Below are positions 1 to 6,951 of a stretch of 9,856 nt of DNA, piece after piece. Each line of letters opens with the position of its first letter. Position 1 is the first letter of the stretch. The position numbers and the translations under genes are program-made. Under the pieces are notes generated by a model. The model was not told where the DNA came from and made no database searches. It was given only the letters and a program-made list of their open reading frames with translations. Source of the stretch: JACQFZ01 sp041485885 (GTDB taxonomy: Bacteria > Pseudomonadota > Gammaproteobacteria > Acidiferrobacterales > Sulfurifustaceae); the NCBI GenBank assembly GCA_041485885.1, contig JBGPKL010000089.1, forward strand, positions 1-9,856. Direction: 5' to 3'.

Positions 1-85
1 GCCCTCTTTCGGTTAAGTGGTTGAAACGCGCTTCCACTTTGGCACTTCGATGCCGTTGATAGGAAGGGGGCGTCCATTCCATTAA

Positions 86-108
86 CCTTCTCCCTTAAAG
101 GGAGAAGG
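86..108. repeat. Perfect palindrome next to the pbpC remnant
   Basis: Two 11-bp arms (CCTTCTCCCTT and its exact reverse complement) flank a single central base. Hairpins of this composition are common dispersed repeats in proteobacterial genomes. It sits just before the point where recognisable pbpC sequence begins, so it may mark the junction where the rest of that gene was lost. The link to the junction is inference. Confidence 0.75.
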
Positions 109-120
109 AGCCGTAGGGGT

Positions 121-510
121 AGAGCCGCCTTCAGGTGGCTCGCGCGCTGGCCGGCCGTACTCGAACCTTGGCTATCGCCGGAACGGCGCGCTCGTTCACG
201 CCTGCCGCGCGTCGACCGGTCGTGTTCGGGCGCGCGGATCGCGAGCCAGGACGGTGGGCTAAAGATCGTCGGCGTCCGGCCGTACGCGGTGTTGCGCCAT
301 GCCGGGGACGCGACGAAACCGCCGATCGTCACGCTGTCCGCGGTCGGCGGCGACGTGGCCCTCTACGGGTTGATCAATGGGCGCATGGTTAGGGAGACCA
401 CGCGCCATCAAAGCTTTCAGTACCGGTTCAAAGACCCGGGCGTCTACGACATAACCGCTCTCGATATACTCGGCAACTACGATAGAGTCTCTATCAAGAT
501 AATTCGATAA
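121..510 (+). pseudogene. pbpC: C-terminal remnant of penicillin-binding protein 1C
   Basis: One reading frame from about 121 to the TAA at 508-510 encodes roughly 129 residues that resemble the end of PBP1C. It starts with a linker containing WPAVLEPWL, followed by a domain with GVRPYAVLRH, ALYGLINGRMV and a final PGVYDITALDILGNYDRV stretch. This matches the BiPBP_C domain that closes PBP1C, a periplasmic peptidoglycan transglycosylase/transpeptidase usually of more than 700 residues. The catalytic domains are missing. The frame is closed by a TGA at 22-24, the other plus frames upstream are also blocked, and positions 25-120 do not read like PBP1C. The only in-frame ATG (289) lies inside the domain. 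I read it as a dead fragment left by a rearrangement. The family call is from recognised sequence; the mechanism of loss is inferred. Confidence 0.72.
122..141. repeat. Short hairpin at the pbpC junction
   Basis: GAGCCGCC and GGTGGCTC form an 8-bp stem (one G-T wobble) around a TTCA loop. It lies 13 bp after the preceding palindrome and directly before the first recognisable pbpC codons. The two hairpins may form one composite repeat unit. Confidence 0.55.
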
Positions 511-545
511 ATCCTTTTTCCGACTCGATCATTTTTCCGGCTCGG

Positions 546-551
546 TATAAT
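546..551 (+). promoter_or_regulatory. Candidate -10 box for the hydrolase gene
   Basis: A perfect TATAAT lies 32 bp before the hydrolase start codon, in a short T-rich gap after the pbpC remnant. No good -35 hexamer is visible 16-18 bp upstream, so the promoter would be weak or activator-dependent. An AGGA about 11 nt before the ATG at 584 may serve as the ribosome binding site. Confidence 0.4.
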
Positions 552-583
552 CTAGGCTCCGTCGCCCAGGATCCCAATAAGAA

Positions 584-1534
584 ATGAGCTGGCACCCCGA
601 TCCGCTCCTCCCCGGTTTTGAAATCTTCGACCTTCCGCTTCCCGACGACTACGACGGACCCGTCGTTGCAACGCTCATAAGGTTGCCCGCGGCCTCCGCG
701 CCCAAGGGGGCGGTGCTCTACGTGCACGGCTTCATCGACTATTTTTTCCAGCGACATATGGCGGAACGATTCGCAGCCGAAGGCTATGCGTTTTATGCGC
801 TCGATTTGCGCAAGCACGGCCGATCGCTGCGCGTGCACCAGCATCCGAATTTTTGCAAGTCGATCAACGAGTATTACGCGGATGTTACGAGAGCACTGCT
901 GGTGATAGGTCAGCCCGTGGTGCTCGCGGGTCACTCAACCGGCGGCCTCGTCTGCGCGTTGTACGCGCATGAGGGCGAGCGGCGCAAACAGATCCAGGCG
1001 CTATGGTTGAACAGTCCATTTTTTCAATTCAACGTCCCGCCGGCCCGCCGTCCTCTCATGGCGATCGCGGCACTGATCGGCCGTGTGTTTCCATTCCTCA
1101 ACGACCCCCACGCGGTATCGCCTGTCTACCCGAAGAGCATTCACAAAGACTACGTCGGTGAGTGGGATTTCGACTTGCGCCTAAAGCCGATCGAGGGGTT
1201 TCCGGCATACTACGGTTGGGTTCGCGCGATCCGCCAAGCGCAGGCTCAAGTACAAGCCGCGCTGGCGATCCGTTGCCCGGTGCTGTCGATGCACTCGGAC
1301 GAGTCCGATATCGTGCTCAACTGGCATCACATCGCGCGTTGGAGCCCGGGGCTCGGCAAGGATGTTACCGTGCGCGCCATCCCCGGCGGACTGTACGATT
1401 TGATTCTCTCGAAAAAAGAGGTCCGCGATGCTGTCTTCGATACGCTGTTCGCGTGGCTTGCGGAACACCGGGACGCAAGCCCGGTCGTGCCACCTTCCCA
1501 GCGCGAGGGGCAAACCGGAAAGTTTAGGCGTTAA
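584..1534 (+). CDS. Alpha/beta hydrolase (serine aminopeptidase S33/lysophospholipase-like), catalytic His replaced
   Basis: The 316-residue protein has the alpha/beta-hydrolase pattern of the Hydrolase_4/S33 group. The oxyanion-loop motif YVHGF has His48 and Gly49. The nucleophile elbow GHSTGG has Ser118, and a late strand MHSDESD (236-242) may carry the acidic residue. No signal peptide is evident, so it is probably cytoplasmic. Members would cleave an ester or amide; the substrate cannot be told. The catalytic histidine is expected in a GG-x-H-D-L-x-LS motif near the C-terminus, but here the motif reads GGLYDLILS, with Tyr271 at that place (codon TAC at 1394-1396, one transition from CAC). 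The segment between MHSDES and DIVLNWHHIARW also looks shorter than I remember from relatives, suggesting a small in-frame deletion. The reading frame is otherwise intact. It may be a recently inactivated or repurposed hydrolase. The last ~20 residues are probably unstructured. Confidence 0.85.
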   Translation: MSWHPDPLLPGFEIFDLPLPDDYDGPVVATLIRLPAASAPKGAVLYVHGFIDYFFQRHMAERFAAEGYAFYALDLRKHGRSLRVHQHPNFCKSINEYYADVTRALLVIGQPVVLAGHSTGGLVCALYAHEGERRKQIQALWLNSPFFQFNVPPARRPLMAIAALIGRVFPFLNDPHAVSPVYPKSIHKDYVGEWDFDLRLKPIEGFPAYYGWVRAIRQAQAQVQAALAIRCPVLSMHSDESDIVLNWHHIARWSPGLGKDVTVRAIPGGLYDLILSKKEVRDAVFDTLFAWLAEHRDASPVVPPSQREGQTGKFRR

Positions 1535-1541
1535 GATCTAG

Positions 1542-1561
1542 ATTCCCGCTTTCGCGAGAAT
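1542..1561. repeat. Dispersed hairpin repeat after the hydrolase gene
   Basis: ATTCCCGC and GCGAGAAT form a stem with one wobble around TTTC. It matches a widely dispersed proteobacterial repeat whose usual form reads ATTCCCGC..GCGGGAATGACG. It begins 8 bp after the hydrolase stop and could end or stabilise the mRNA, but there is no T-tract of the intrinsic-terminator kind. Confidence 0.6.
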
Positions 1562-1584
1562 GACGAAAGTTTCCGCCTGGCACA

Positions 1585-1600
1585 CAGCGCGTTCGCGCTG
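1585..1600. repeat. Small perfect hairpin between convergent genes
   Basis: CAGCGCG-TT-CGCGCTG forms a 7-bp perfect stem between the convergent hydrolase and SDR genes. No clear T-run adjoins it on either strand, so termination is only a possibility. Confidence 0.4.
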
Positions 1601-1632
1601 GCCCGAGAGCGTAGTTAGGTGCATATACCTTT

Positions 1633-2634
1633 TTAGGGTTCAGCCGCCCAGCGGTCGAGTAAGCCTTCCTGCTTCAGCCAGTTCACGCTGTCTTCGACCA
1701 TCGTACGCAGATTCACCGCGCGAAAACCGAGTTCGCGTTCGGCCTTCGAGCTGTCGCAATACATAGTGCGCGTGATCATGCGCACCATCTCCGGCGTGAC
1801 GCTCGGCGGTTTGTCGGTAAGATAAGAAATCCAATTTGCCACGCGGCTGGCGACGATCATCGCGGCCGGCGGCGTGGGTTTGCTCGGGACTTCGCGCCCG
1901 AGCATTTCCCCGATCGTTTGCACCAGTTGCAAGAAGCTCGCGTCGAACCCGCCGAGCAGATAGTTTTCGGCCTTACGTCCTCGCTCGGCCGCGGCGATGT
2001 GCGCTTTCGCGACCTCGCGCGAGTGGCAGAACGAGAGCCCCCCGGGCGGTATGCGCGGCAACTTTCCGGTGTAGATCAACCGAATCAAGCGTGCCCAGCT
2101 GCTGGTGTCGTACGGTCCGAAAATACTCGCCGGGTTGATGATGACAGCGTCTAAACCCTGGGCGATGCCCTTGCGGACCTCTTCCTCGCTCAGGAACTTC
2201 GAGCGCTGGTAGTTGATCCACGACACGCGCCCGCGCTGCTCGGCGGTTTCGTCGATTTTGCCTTCGTGGATGCCGTACGCCGAAATGCTCGAGGTGAGCA
2301 CGAACCGCTTGGCCTTCGCGCCAAGCGCCGCCTCCACCATATTGCGGGTGCCGTCGATGTTCACTCGGTCCTGCTCGGCGTTACGCCGCGACCACATGTT
2401 GGTATCGCCGGCGACGTGAAACACAGCGTCGATGTCGCGCGGCATGCCGCGCGCGAGCGAGGCCGGATCGTTGATATCTCCCGCGACCGGCTCGACTGGA
2501 AAGCGCTTCAGATATTTCATCTCGGAGGTCGGACGATGCAGCGCCAGCACCCGCCATCCTTGCCGGGTGAGCTGCTCGATCAGATTGATTCCGAGAAAAC
2601 CGGTGCTGCCGGTGACGAACGCGGTCTTGGTCAT
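1633..2634 (-). CDS. NAD(P)-dependent epimerase/dehydratase, extended SDR family
   Basis: The 333-residue protein is a typical extended short-chain dehydrogenase/reductase. The N-terminal Rossmann motif GSTGFLG (Gly9, Gly12, Gly15) binds NAD(P). It is followed by an acidic GDINDP after the third strand, HVAGDTNMW, and NIDGTRNMVEAA. The catalytic part has TSSIS (Ser115/116) and the YxxxK pair Tyr142/Lys146 in NYQRSKF, then NPASIFGP. Length and motifs resemble dihydroflavonol-4-reductase-like, 3-beta-HSD-like and sugar-epimerase-like proteins; the substrate cannot be deduced. It is probably cytoplasmic. It lies 146 bp downstream of xdhC on the same strand, so it could be co-transcribed, but the gap contains a repeat and nothing ties it to CO oxidation. 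The ATG at 2634 begins directly with the cofactor-binding strand, which supports it; the ribosome binding site is weak. Confidence 0.9.
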   Translation of the reverse strand: MTKTAFVTGSTGFLGINLIEQLTRQGWRVLALHRPTSEMKYLKRFPVEPVAGDINDPASLARGMPRDIDAVFHVAGDTNMWSRRNAEQDRVNIDGTRNMVEAALGAKAKRFVLTSSISAYGIHEGKIDETAEQRGRVSWINYQRSKFLSEEEVRKGIAQGLDAVIINPASIFGPYDTSSWARLIRLIYTGKLPRIPPGGLSFCHSREVAKAHIAAAERGRKAENYLLGGFDASFLQLVQTIGEMLGREVPSKPTPPAAMIVASRVANWISYLTDKPPSVTPEMVRMITRTMYCDSSKAERELGFRAVNLRTMVEDSVNWLKQEGLLDRWAAEP

Positions 2635-2689
2635 TTTTTACTCGCGATATCAACAGTTGCCGATGAGTTCTTTGGAGATAATCGAGGAT

Positions 2690-2722
2690 TTGGGATTTAG
2701 ACGCGATCGCGGGAATGACGGA
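2690..2722. repeat. Degenerate copy of the ATTCCCGC-type repeat
   Basis: The segment ends in GCGGGAATGACG, the conserved end of the same dispersed repeat seen after the hydrolase gene, preceded by GATCGC. It lies in the gap between the SDR gene and xdhC. The other arm is poorly preserved. Confidence 0.45.
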
Positions 2723-2780
2723 CTAACGTGAGTAAGTGTTCCAGAACTTATCGTCCCGCGGCTCGGTAACGTGCTTGCCG

Positions 2781-3755
2781 TCAGCCGGCTTTTTGTGCGG
2801 CAAATCGTGCCGGCGCTTTTTCGAATTCGTGCCGGCAGCCGGCGCCGCAAAAATAGTACGCCGTATCCTTATATATAAAGGAATGCTCGGCGGTGCCCGG
2901 ATCGACGCTCATTCCGCACACCGGGTCCACCGAGGCCGATTCTTCAGGCACGGGCTCCCCGGCGGACACCGTCTTATCGGCAACCGCGTCTCGACGCGCC
3001 TGAATCAACGCGCCGAGCACCGATACCGCGATTTCTCCCGGCGTCACCGCGCCGATGTCGAGCCCCGCCGGCGACACGATCGCCTCGATGCGCGCGATGT
3101 CGTGGCCACGCTCGCGCAAGTACTCTTTGAGTTTCGCCGCTTTGCGGCGACTCGCTACCATCGTGACGTAGCCCGCGGACGTACCGAGTGCCGCCTCAAG
3201 CGCTTCTTCGTCGCGCTTGCCTTGGGTGGCGATGACAACGAAGTCGGCGTTGACGACGCCGAAATTGAAATGATCGAAGACCTGATCTGCGTCCGGCACC
3301 GCAGCGCGATCCAGATCGGGCGAAGCGATGTGCACGGAAAATCCAGCGCCCGCGCCAAGGTTCGCGAGCGCCTGCGCAATCGCCGATGCGCCCAAGATCA
3401 GGAGCCGCGGCCGCGGCAGCACCGGCTCGACGAAAATATCGAGGCTGCCGCCGCTGTGACAACGCATGTCGTATTCGACGACGCCTTCCACGGTGGCGTC
3501 TTCGCCCGACGGGCTGATGCGCACGAGATACGGCCGGCCTTCCTTCAGCGTTCGTTTCGCGGCTTTGATCACCGCCGGCTGCGCGCAACCGCCGCCGATC
3601 CAGCCGTGAATGGTGCCGTCGGGTTCGACGATCGCCTTCGCGCCCGCCTTCGCCGACGCCGGCATGCGGCTGTGCACCACCGTGGCGAGCACGAACGGTT
3701 GACCCGCGCGCTTGAGATTTAACGCGCGCTCGAGCACTGCGTCGTTGTCTAGCAT
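2781..3755 (-). CDS. XdhC/CoxF-family molybdenum-cofactor maturation protein with C-terminal YHS domain
   Basis: With a start at 3755 the protein has 324 residues. The N-terminal XdhC_CoxI domain includes ATVVHSR, GWIGGGCAQP (51-60) and DMRCHSGG (96-103). A Rossmann-like XdhC_C domain follows (LLILGASAIAQAL, 118-130, to SPAGLDIGA, 228-236). After a linker comes a YHS domain (about 276-318) with VDPVCGM, YYFC and GAGC, giving Cys280, Cys303 and Cys307. XdhC proteins bind molybdenum cofactor, promote its sulfuration and hand it to xanthine-dehydrogenase-type enzymes; CoxF/CoxI are the CO dehydrogenase equivalents. YHS domains are small cysteine-containing domains found in metal-handling proteins. 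Lying downstream of coxMSL, it probably helps build the Mo-Cu centre; a copper role for the YHS part is speculation. The frame stays open to an ATG at 3836, but that codon lies inside an inverted repeat and lacks a Shine-Dalgarno. The ATG at 3755 has GATGGAAA upstream and starts where family homology starts. Confidence 0.88.
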   Translation of the reverse strand: MLDNDAVLERALNLKRAGQPFVLATVVHSRMPASAKAGAKAIVEPDGTIHGWIGGGCAQPAVIKAAKRTLKEGRPYLVRISPSGEDATVEGVVEYDMRCHSGGSLDIFVEPVLPRPRLLILGASAIAQALANLGAGAGFSVHIASPDLDRAAVPDADQVFDHFNFGVVNADFVVIATQGKRDEEALEAALGTSAGYVTMVASRRKAAKLKEYLRERGHDIARIEAIVSPAGLDIGAVTPGEIAVSVLGALIQARRDAVADKTVSAGEPVPEESASVDPVCGMSVDPGTAEHSFIYKDTAYYFCGAGCRHEFEKAPARFAAQKAG

Positions 3756-3813
3756 GAGTTCGTTTCCATCAGCCGCGGGCGACGAGACTTGGAGGAGTTC
3801 TAAAAAATTCGAT

Positions 3814-3866
3814 GTAGGGTGCGTTCCACGCACCATTTATCGTTCGGTGCGCAGGGCGCACCCTAC
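3814..3866. repeat. Long imperfect inverted repeat upstream of xdhC
   Basis: The outer arms GTAGGGTGCG and CGCACCCTAC pair exactly. Inner arms CGCACC and GGTGCG also pair, giving a long interrupted hairpin. GTAGGGTGCG...CGCACCCTAC elements are common dispersed repeats in beta- and gammaproteobacteria. It lies within the coxL-xdhC gap and overlaps the spurious upstream start of xdhC. Confidence 0.75.
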
Positions 3867-3934
3867 ATTTTCTTAGTCGCTGTCCATCATTGCGCTTTCG
3901 GTCCGGAATTTATCTCAGAAATCGCAACCCTCAC

Positions 3935-4015
3935 GTAGGTTGGGTGGAGACGCAAAGCGGCGATACCCAACAAAATAATATTGTGATGGGTATCGCTGCG
4001 CTCCACCCATCCTAC
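3935..4015. repeat. Long imperfect inverted repeat just downstream of coxL
   Basis: A left arm (3935-3969) beginning GTAGGTTGGGTGGAG and ending CGATACCCA pairs with a right arm (3987-4015) beginning TGGGTATCG and ending CTCCACCCATCCTAC. The left arm carries a few extra bases mid-arm. The AT-rich loop is about 17 nt. It begins 23 bp past the coxL stop in the direction of transcription and could protect or attenuate the coxMSL transcript before xdhC. The ends resemble those of other GTAGG/CCTAC dispersed repeats. Confidence 0.75.
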
Positions 4016-4038
4016 ATGAGGTGGTGACTATGTCGCCG

Positions 4039-6435
4039 CTACTTATCCAATCCCAACTTGTGACACGTCTCCCACACGCGCCACGACGTGTGCGGCATCG
4101 GCATGTGCGTCACGCCGAGATGGGCGAACGCATCGATCACGGCGTTGGAGAACGCCGGCACGCCGCCGACGTTGGGCGACTCGCCCACGCCTTTCGCGCC
4201 GATCGGATGATGCGGCGATGGTGTGACGGTGAAGCCGGTTTCCCAGTGAGGCGTTTCCACGGCGGTCGGCAGAAAATAATCCATGAGACTCGCGCCTTGA
4301 ATGTTGCCTTGCGCGTCGTAGATCAGTTCCTGTCCCATCGAGATGCCGAACGCTTCGGCGAGCCCGCCGTGTATCTGCCCTTCGATAATCATTGGGTTGA
4401 TGCGTGTGCCGCAATCGTCGAGTGCGTAGAAGCGGCGCACCTTGATCTCGCCGGTGTGTTTGTCGATATCGACTACACACACGTAAGCGCCGAACGGGTA
4501 CGTGAAGTTCGGCGGATCGTAGTAGTCGACCGCTTCGAGACCCGGCTCCATGCCCGCGGGCGTGTTGTTGTACGCCGCCCAAGCGATATCCTTCATGGTC
4601 TTGAATTGATCCGGCACGCCCTGAATACGGAAGCGATCGATGTCCCATTCGAGATCCTTCTCGCTCACTTCCATCAAGTGCGCCGCGATCTTGCGCGCCT
4701 TATCCTTCACCTTGCGCGCCGCCACTGCGCATGCGGCGCCCGCGACCGGCGTCGAGCGCGAGCCGTACGTGCCGAGCCCGTACGGCGCGGTGTCGGTGTC
4801 GCCCTCTTCCACTTGGATATTGTCGGACGGAATGCCAAGCTCGGTCGCGATGATCTGCGCATACGTCGTCTCGTGCCCCTGACCCTGAGACTTCGTTCCG
4901 AGGCGCGCGATGATGCTGCCGGTCGGATGCACGCGCAGCTCGCAACTGTCGAACATGCCGACGCCCAAGATGTCGCAATTCTTCTTCGGACCGGCACCGA
5001 CGATTTCCGCGAACGTCGCGATGCCGATGCCCATCAGCTCGCCCTTCTTGCGCTTCTCCTCCTGCTCCTTCCGTAGTGCTGGGTAGTTCACCGCGTCCAG
5101 CGCTTTCTTCAACGCCGGCACGTAGTCGCCGCTGTCGTATTCCCAGCCGAGCGCCGACATATAAGGGAACTGCTGCTTCTGGATAAAGTTGCGCATGCGA
5201 ATCTCGGCCTTGTCGATGCCGAGTTTCTGCGCGAGTACGTCGATCATGCGCTCGATCAAAAACGCCGCCTCGGTGACGCGGAATGAGCAGCGATACGCCA
5301 CGCCGCCCGGCGCTTTGTTGGTATACACGCCGTCGACGCGGCAAAACGCCGCCTTGATGTCGTACGCCCCGGTGACGATGCTGAACAAACCCGCCGGCCA
5401 CTTCGTCGGATTCGCGTGCGCGTTGAACGCGCCGTGATCGGCGAGCACGTTCACGCGCAACGCTTGGATCTTGCCGTTCTTGTCGGCCGCAAGCTCGCCG
5501 GTCATGTGGTAATCGCGCGCGAACGCGGTCGTCGACAAATGCTCGATGCGGTCCTCGATCCACTTGACCGGCCGGCCGATCACGATCGAAGCGACGGTCG
5601 CGATGACGTAGCCCGGATAAACGCCGACCTTGCCGCCGAAACCGCCGCCGATATCCGGCGAAATGATATGGATCTTGCTCTCCGCAATGCCGGAGAGCAG
5701 CGACACCACGGTACGCACGATGTGCGGCGCTTGCGTGGTCATGTATACCGTCAGCTCGCCTGTGACCTTATTAAATGAAGCGACACAGCCGCAGGTCTCG
5801 ATCGGTGAGGGATGCACGCGCTGATAGGTCATTGTCTCCTTGACCGTCACCGGCGCCGACTTGAACGCGGCATCGGTCGCCGCGGCATCGCCGACTTCCC
5901 ATCCGAAAATATGGTTCGGGTGCTTGCGCTTGCCGTAAGCGCCATCCTTGCCGGCGATATCCTCGCGCAGCACCGGCGCGTCTTTGTCCATCGACTTGTG
6001 CGGATCGACGAGCGGCGGCAGCTCTTCGTATTCGACTTCCACCAGCTCGACAGCGTCCGCGGCGATGTAACGCTCGGTCGCGATCACCATCGCGACCTCT
6101 TGGTTCTGGAACAGCACTTTGCCGTCGGCGAGCACCATCTGCGTATCGCCGGCGAGTGTGGGCATCCAGTGCAGCTTGACCGGTTTCAGATCCTCGGCGG
6201 TGAGCACGGCGAGAACGCCGGGCAGCGCCTTCGCCTTCTCGGCGTTGATCGACTTTACGCGCGCGTGCGCGTACGGGCTGCGCACGATATCGCCGTAGAG
6301 CATTCCTGGCAATTTAATATCGTCGACGAAGTTGCCCTGACCTTGCAGGAAGCGCGGGTCTTCTTTGCGCTTGCGCGAGTGGCCGACGCCGGCAATGGCT
6401 TTTTCGCGATCGATGACTTCCGCTGGTGCGCTCAT
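4039..6435 (-). CDS. coxL: Aerobic carbon monoxide dehydrogenase large (molybdenum-copper) subunit, form I
   Basis: The 798-residue protein is close to the ~809 residues of Oligotropha CoxL. As part of the (LMS)2 complex it oxidises CO with water to CO2, two protons and two electrons at a Mo-Cu centre. The N-terminal half has the Ald_Xan_dh a/b-hammerhead fold (GNFVDDIKLPGMLYGDIVRSP). Molybdopterin-binding motifs follow, including TTQAPHIVRTVVS and GGGFGGK (263-269). The diagnostic active-site loop reads AYRCSFR (380-386): Cys383 corresponds to the copper-binding Cys388 of Oligotropha. Form II homologues have AYRGAGR instead. GTKSQGQGHE, and GAKGVGESP with Glu752 (the catalytic glutamate equivalent), are intact. 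There is no signal peptide, so it acts in the cytoplasm or on the inner face of the membrane. Its ATG overlaps the coxS TGA (ATGA) and follows AAAGGAG at good spacing, so S and L are translationally coupled. I see no defect. Confidence 0.97.
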   Translation of the reverse strand: MSAPAEVIDREKAIAGVGHSRKRKEDPRFLQGQGNFVDDIKLPGMLYGDIVRSPYAHARVKSINAEKAKALPGVLAVLTAEDLKPVKLHWMPTLAGDTQMVLADGKVLFQNQEVAMVIATERYIAADAVELVEVEYEELPPLVDPHKSMDKDAPVLREDIAGKDGAYGKRKHPNHIFGWEVGDAAATDAAFKSAPVTVKETMTYQRVHPSPIETCGCVASFNKVTGELTVYMTTQAPHIVRTVVSLLSGIAESKIHIISPDIGGGFGGKVGVYPGYVIATVASIVIGRPVKWIEDRIEHLSTTAFARDYHMTGELAADKNGKIQALRVNVLADHGAFNAHANPTKWPAGLFSIVTGAYDIKAAFCRVDGVYTNKAPGGVAYRCSFRVTEAAFLIERMIDVLAQKLGIDKAEIRMRNFIQKQQFPYMSALGWEYDSGDYVPALKKALDAVNYPALRKEQEEKRKKGELMGIGIATFAEIVGAGPKKNCDILGVGMFDSCELRVHPTGSIIARLGTKSQGQGHETTYAQIIATELGIPSDNIQVEEGDTDTAPYGLGTYGSRSTPVAGAACAVAARKVKDKARKIAAHLMEVSEKDLEWDIDRFRIQGVPDQFKTMKDIAWAAYNNTPAGMEPGLEAVDYYDPPNFTYPFGAYVCVVDIDKHTGEIKVRRFYALDDCGTRINPMIIEGQIHGGLAEAFGISMGQELIYDAQGNIQGASLMDYFLPTAVETPHWETGFTVTPSPHHPIGAKGVGESPNVGGVPAFSNAVIDAFAHLGVTHMPMPHTSWRVWETCHKLGLDK

Positions 6436-6941
6436 GCTTGCACTCCTTTAGATTGCATCTTGCGAGCGGCGTACTGCACCGCCTTGACGATATTTTGATA
6501 ACCGGTGCAACGGCAGAGATTCCCCGACAGACCCATGCGGATTTCTTCCTCCGACGGGTTCGGGTTCTCCTGCAACAGCCGATAGGTGCGCATCATCATG
6601 CCCGGCGTGCAGAAGCCGCATTGCAGCCCGTGCTCCTGCATGAAACCTTCCTGGATCGGATGCAGCTCGCCGTTCGGCGCCAAGCCCTCGACCGTCATCA
6701 CCTGCGCGCCGTTCGCTTGCACGGCGAGCACGGTGCATGACTTGACCGACTGCCCGTTGAGATCGACCGTACAGGCGCCGCAGTGCGTCGTCTCGCAGCC
6801 GATGTGGCTGCCGGTTTTGTTCAACTGCTCGCGCAGCAAGTGAATCAACAAGGTGCGCGGCTCGACCAGCACTTCGACCGGCTCGCCGTTCAGCGTGAAC
6901 GCGATCGGCATCTTCGCGATTTTCATGGAATGAACTTTCAT
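6432..6941 (-). CDS. coxS: Aerobic carbon monoxide dehydrogenase small (iron-sulfur) subunit
   Basis: The 169-residue protein passes electrons from the Mo-Cu site of CoxL to the FAD of CoxM through two [2Fe-2S] clusters. The N-terminal plant-ferredoxin-like domain has Cys49, Cys54, Cys57 and Cys69 (GCETTHCGAC...SC). The C-terminal four-helix domain has Cys108, Cys111, Cys143 and Cys145 (CGFC...CRCTGYQNIVKAV). All eight ligands are present. The sequence closely follows Oligotropha CoxS as I recall it (VEPRTLLIHLLREQ, SVKSCT, GLQCGFCTPGM). The first ATG (6941) is preferred: TAAGGAG, which overlaps the coxM stop codon, lies 6 nt before it. Its stop overlaps the coxL start by 4 nt. Confidence 0.97.
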   Translation of the reverse strand: MKVHSMKIAKMPIAFTLNGEPVEVLVEPRTLLIHLLREQLNKTGSHIGCETTHCGACTVDLNGQSVKSCTVLAVQANGAQVMTVEGLAPNGELHPIQEGFMQEHGLQCGFCTPGMMMRTYRLLQENPNPSEEEIRMGLSGNLCRCTGYQNIVKAVQYAARKMQSKGVQA

Positions 6942-6951
6942 CGGTAGCTCC

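Noticed and set aside
494..934. 146-codon minus-strand open frame over the start of the hydrolase gene
   Set aside because: It has no motif and overlaps the conserved N-terminal half of the alpha/beta hydrolase, including the HGF oxyanion motif.
2736..3722. 328-codon open frame on the plus strand opposite xdhC
   Set aside because: It is arginine/histidine-rich with no family resemblance and lies wholly over a well-supported gene; long antisense frames are expected in GC-rich coding DNA.
3756..3836. Upstream ATG extending xdhC by 27 codons
   Set aside because: The ATG at 3836 lies within an inverted repeat, lacks a Shine-Dalgarno, and the added residues do not match the XdhC family.
4021..5076. 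351-codon plus-strand open frame opposite coxL
   Set aside because: It is compositionally abnormal (Arg/His/Ala-rich, poly-Leu end), covers the conserved coxL frame and has no recognisable motif.
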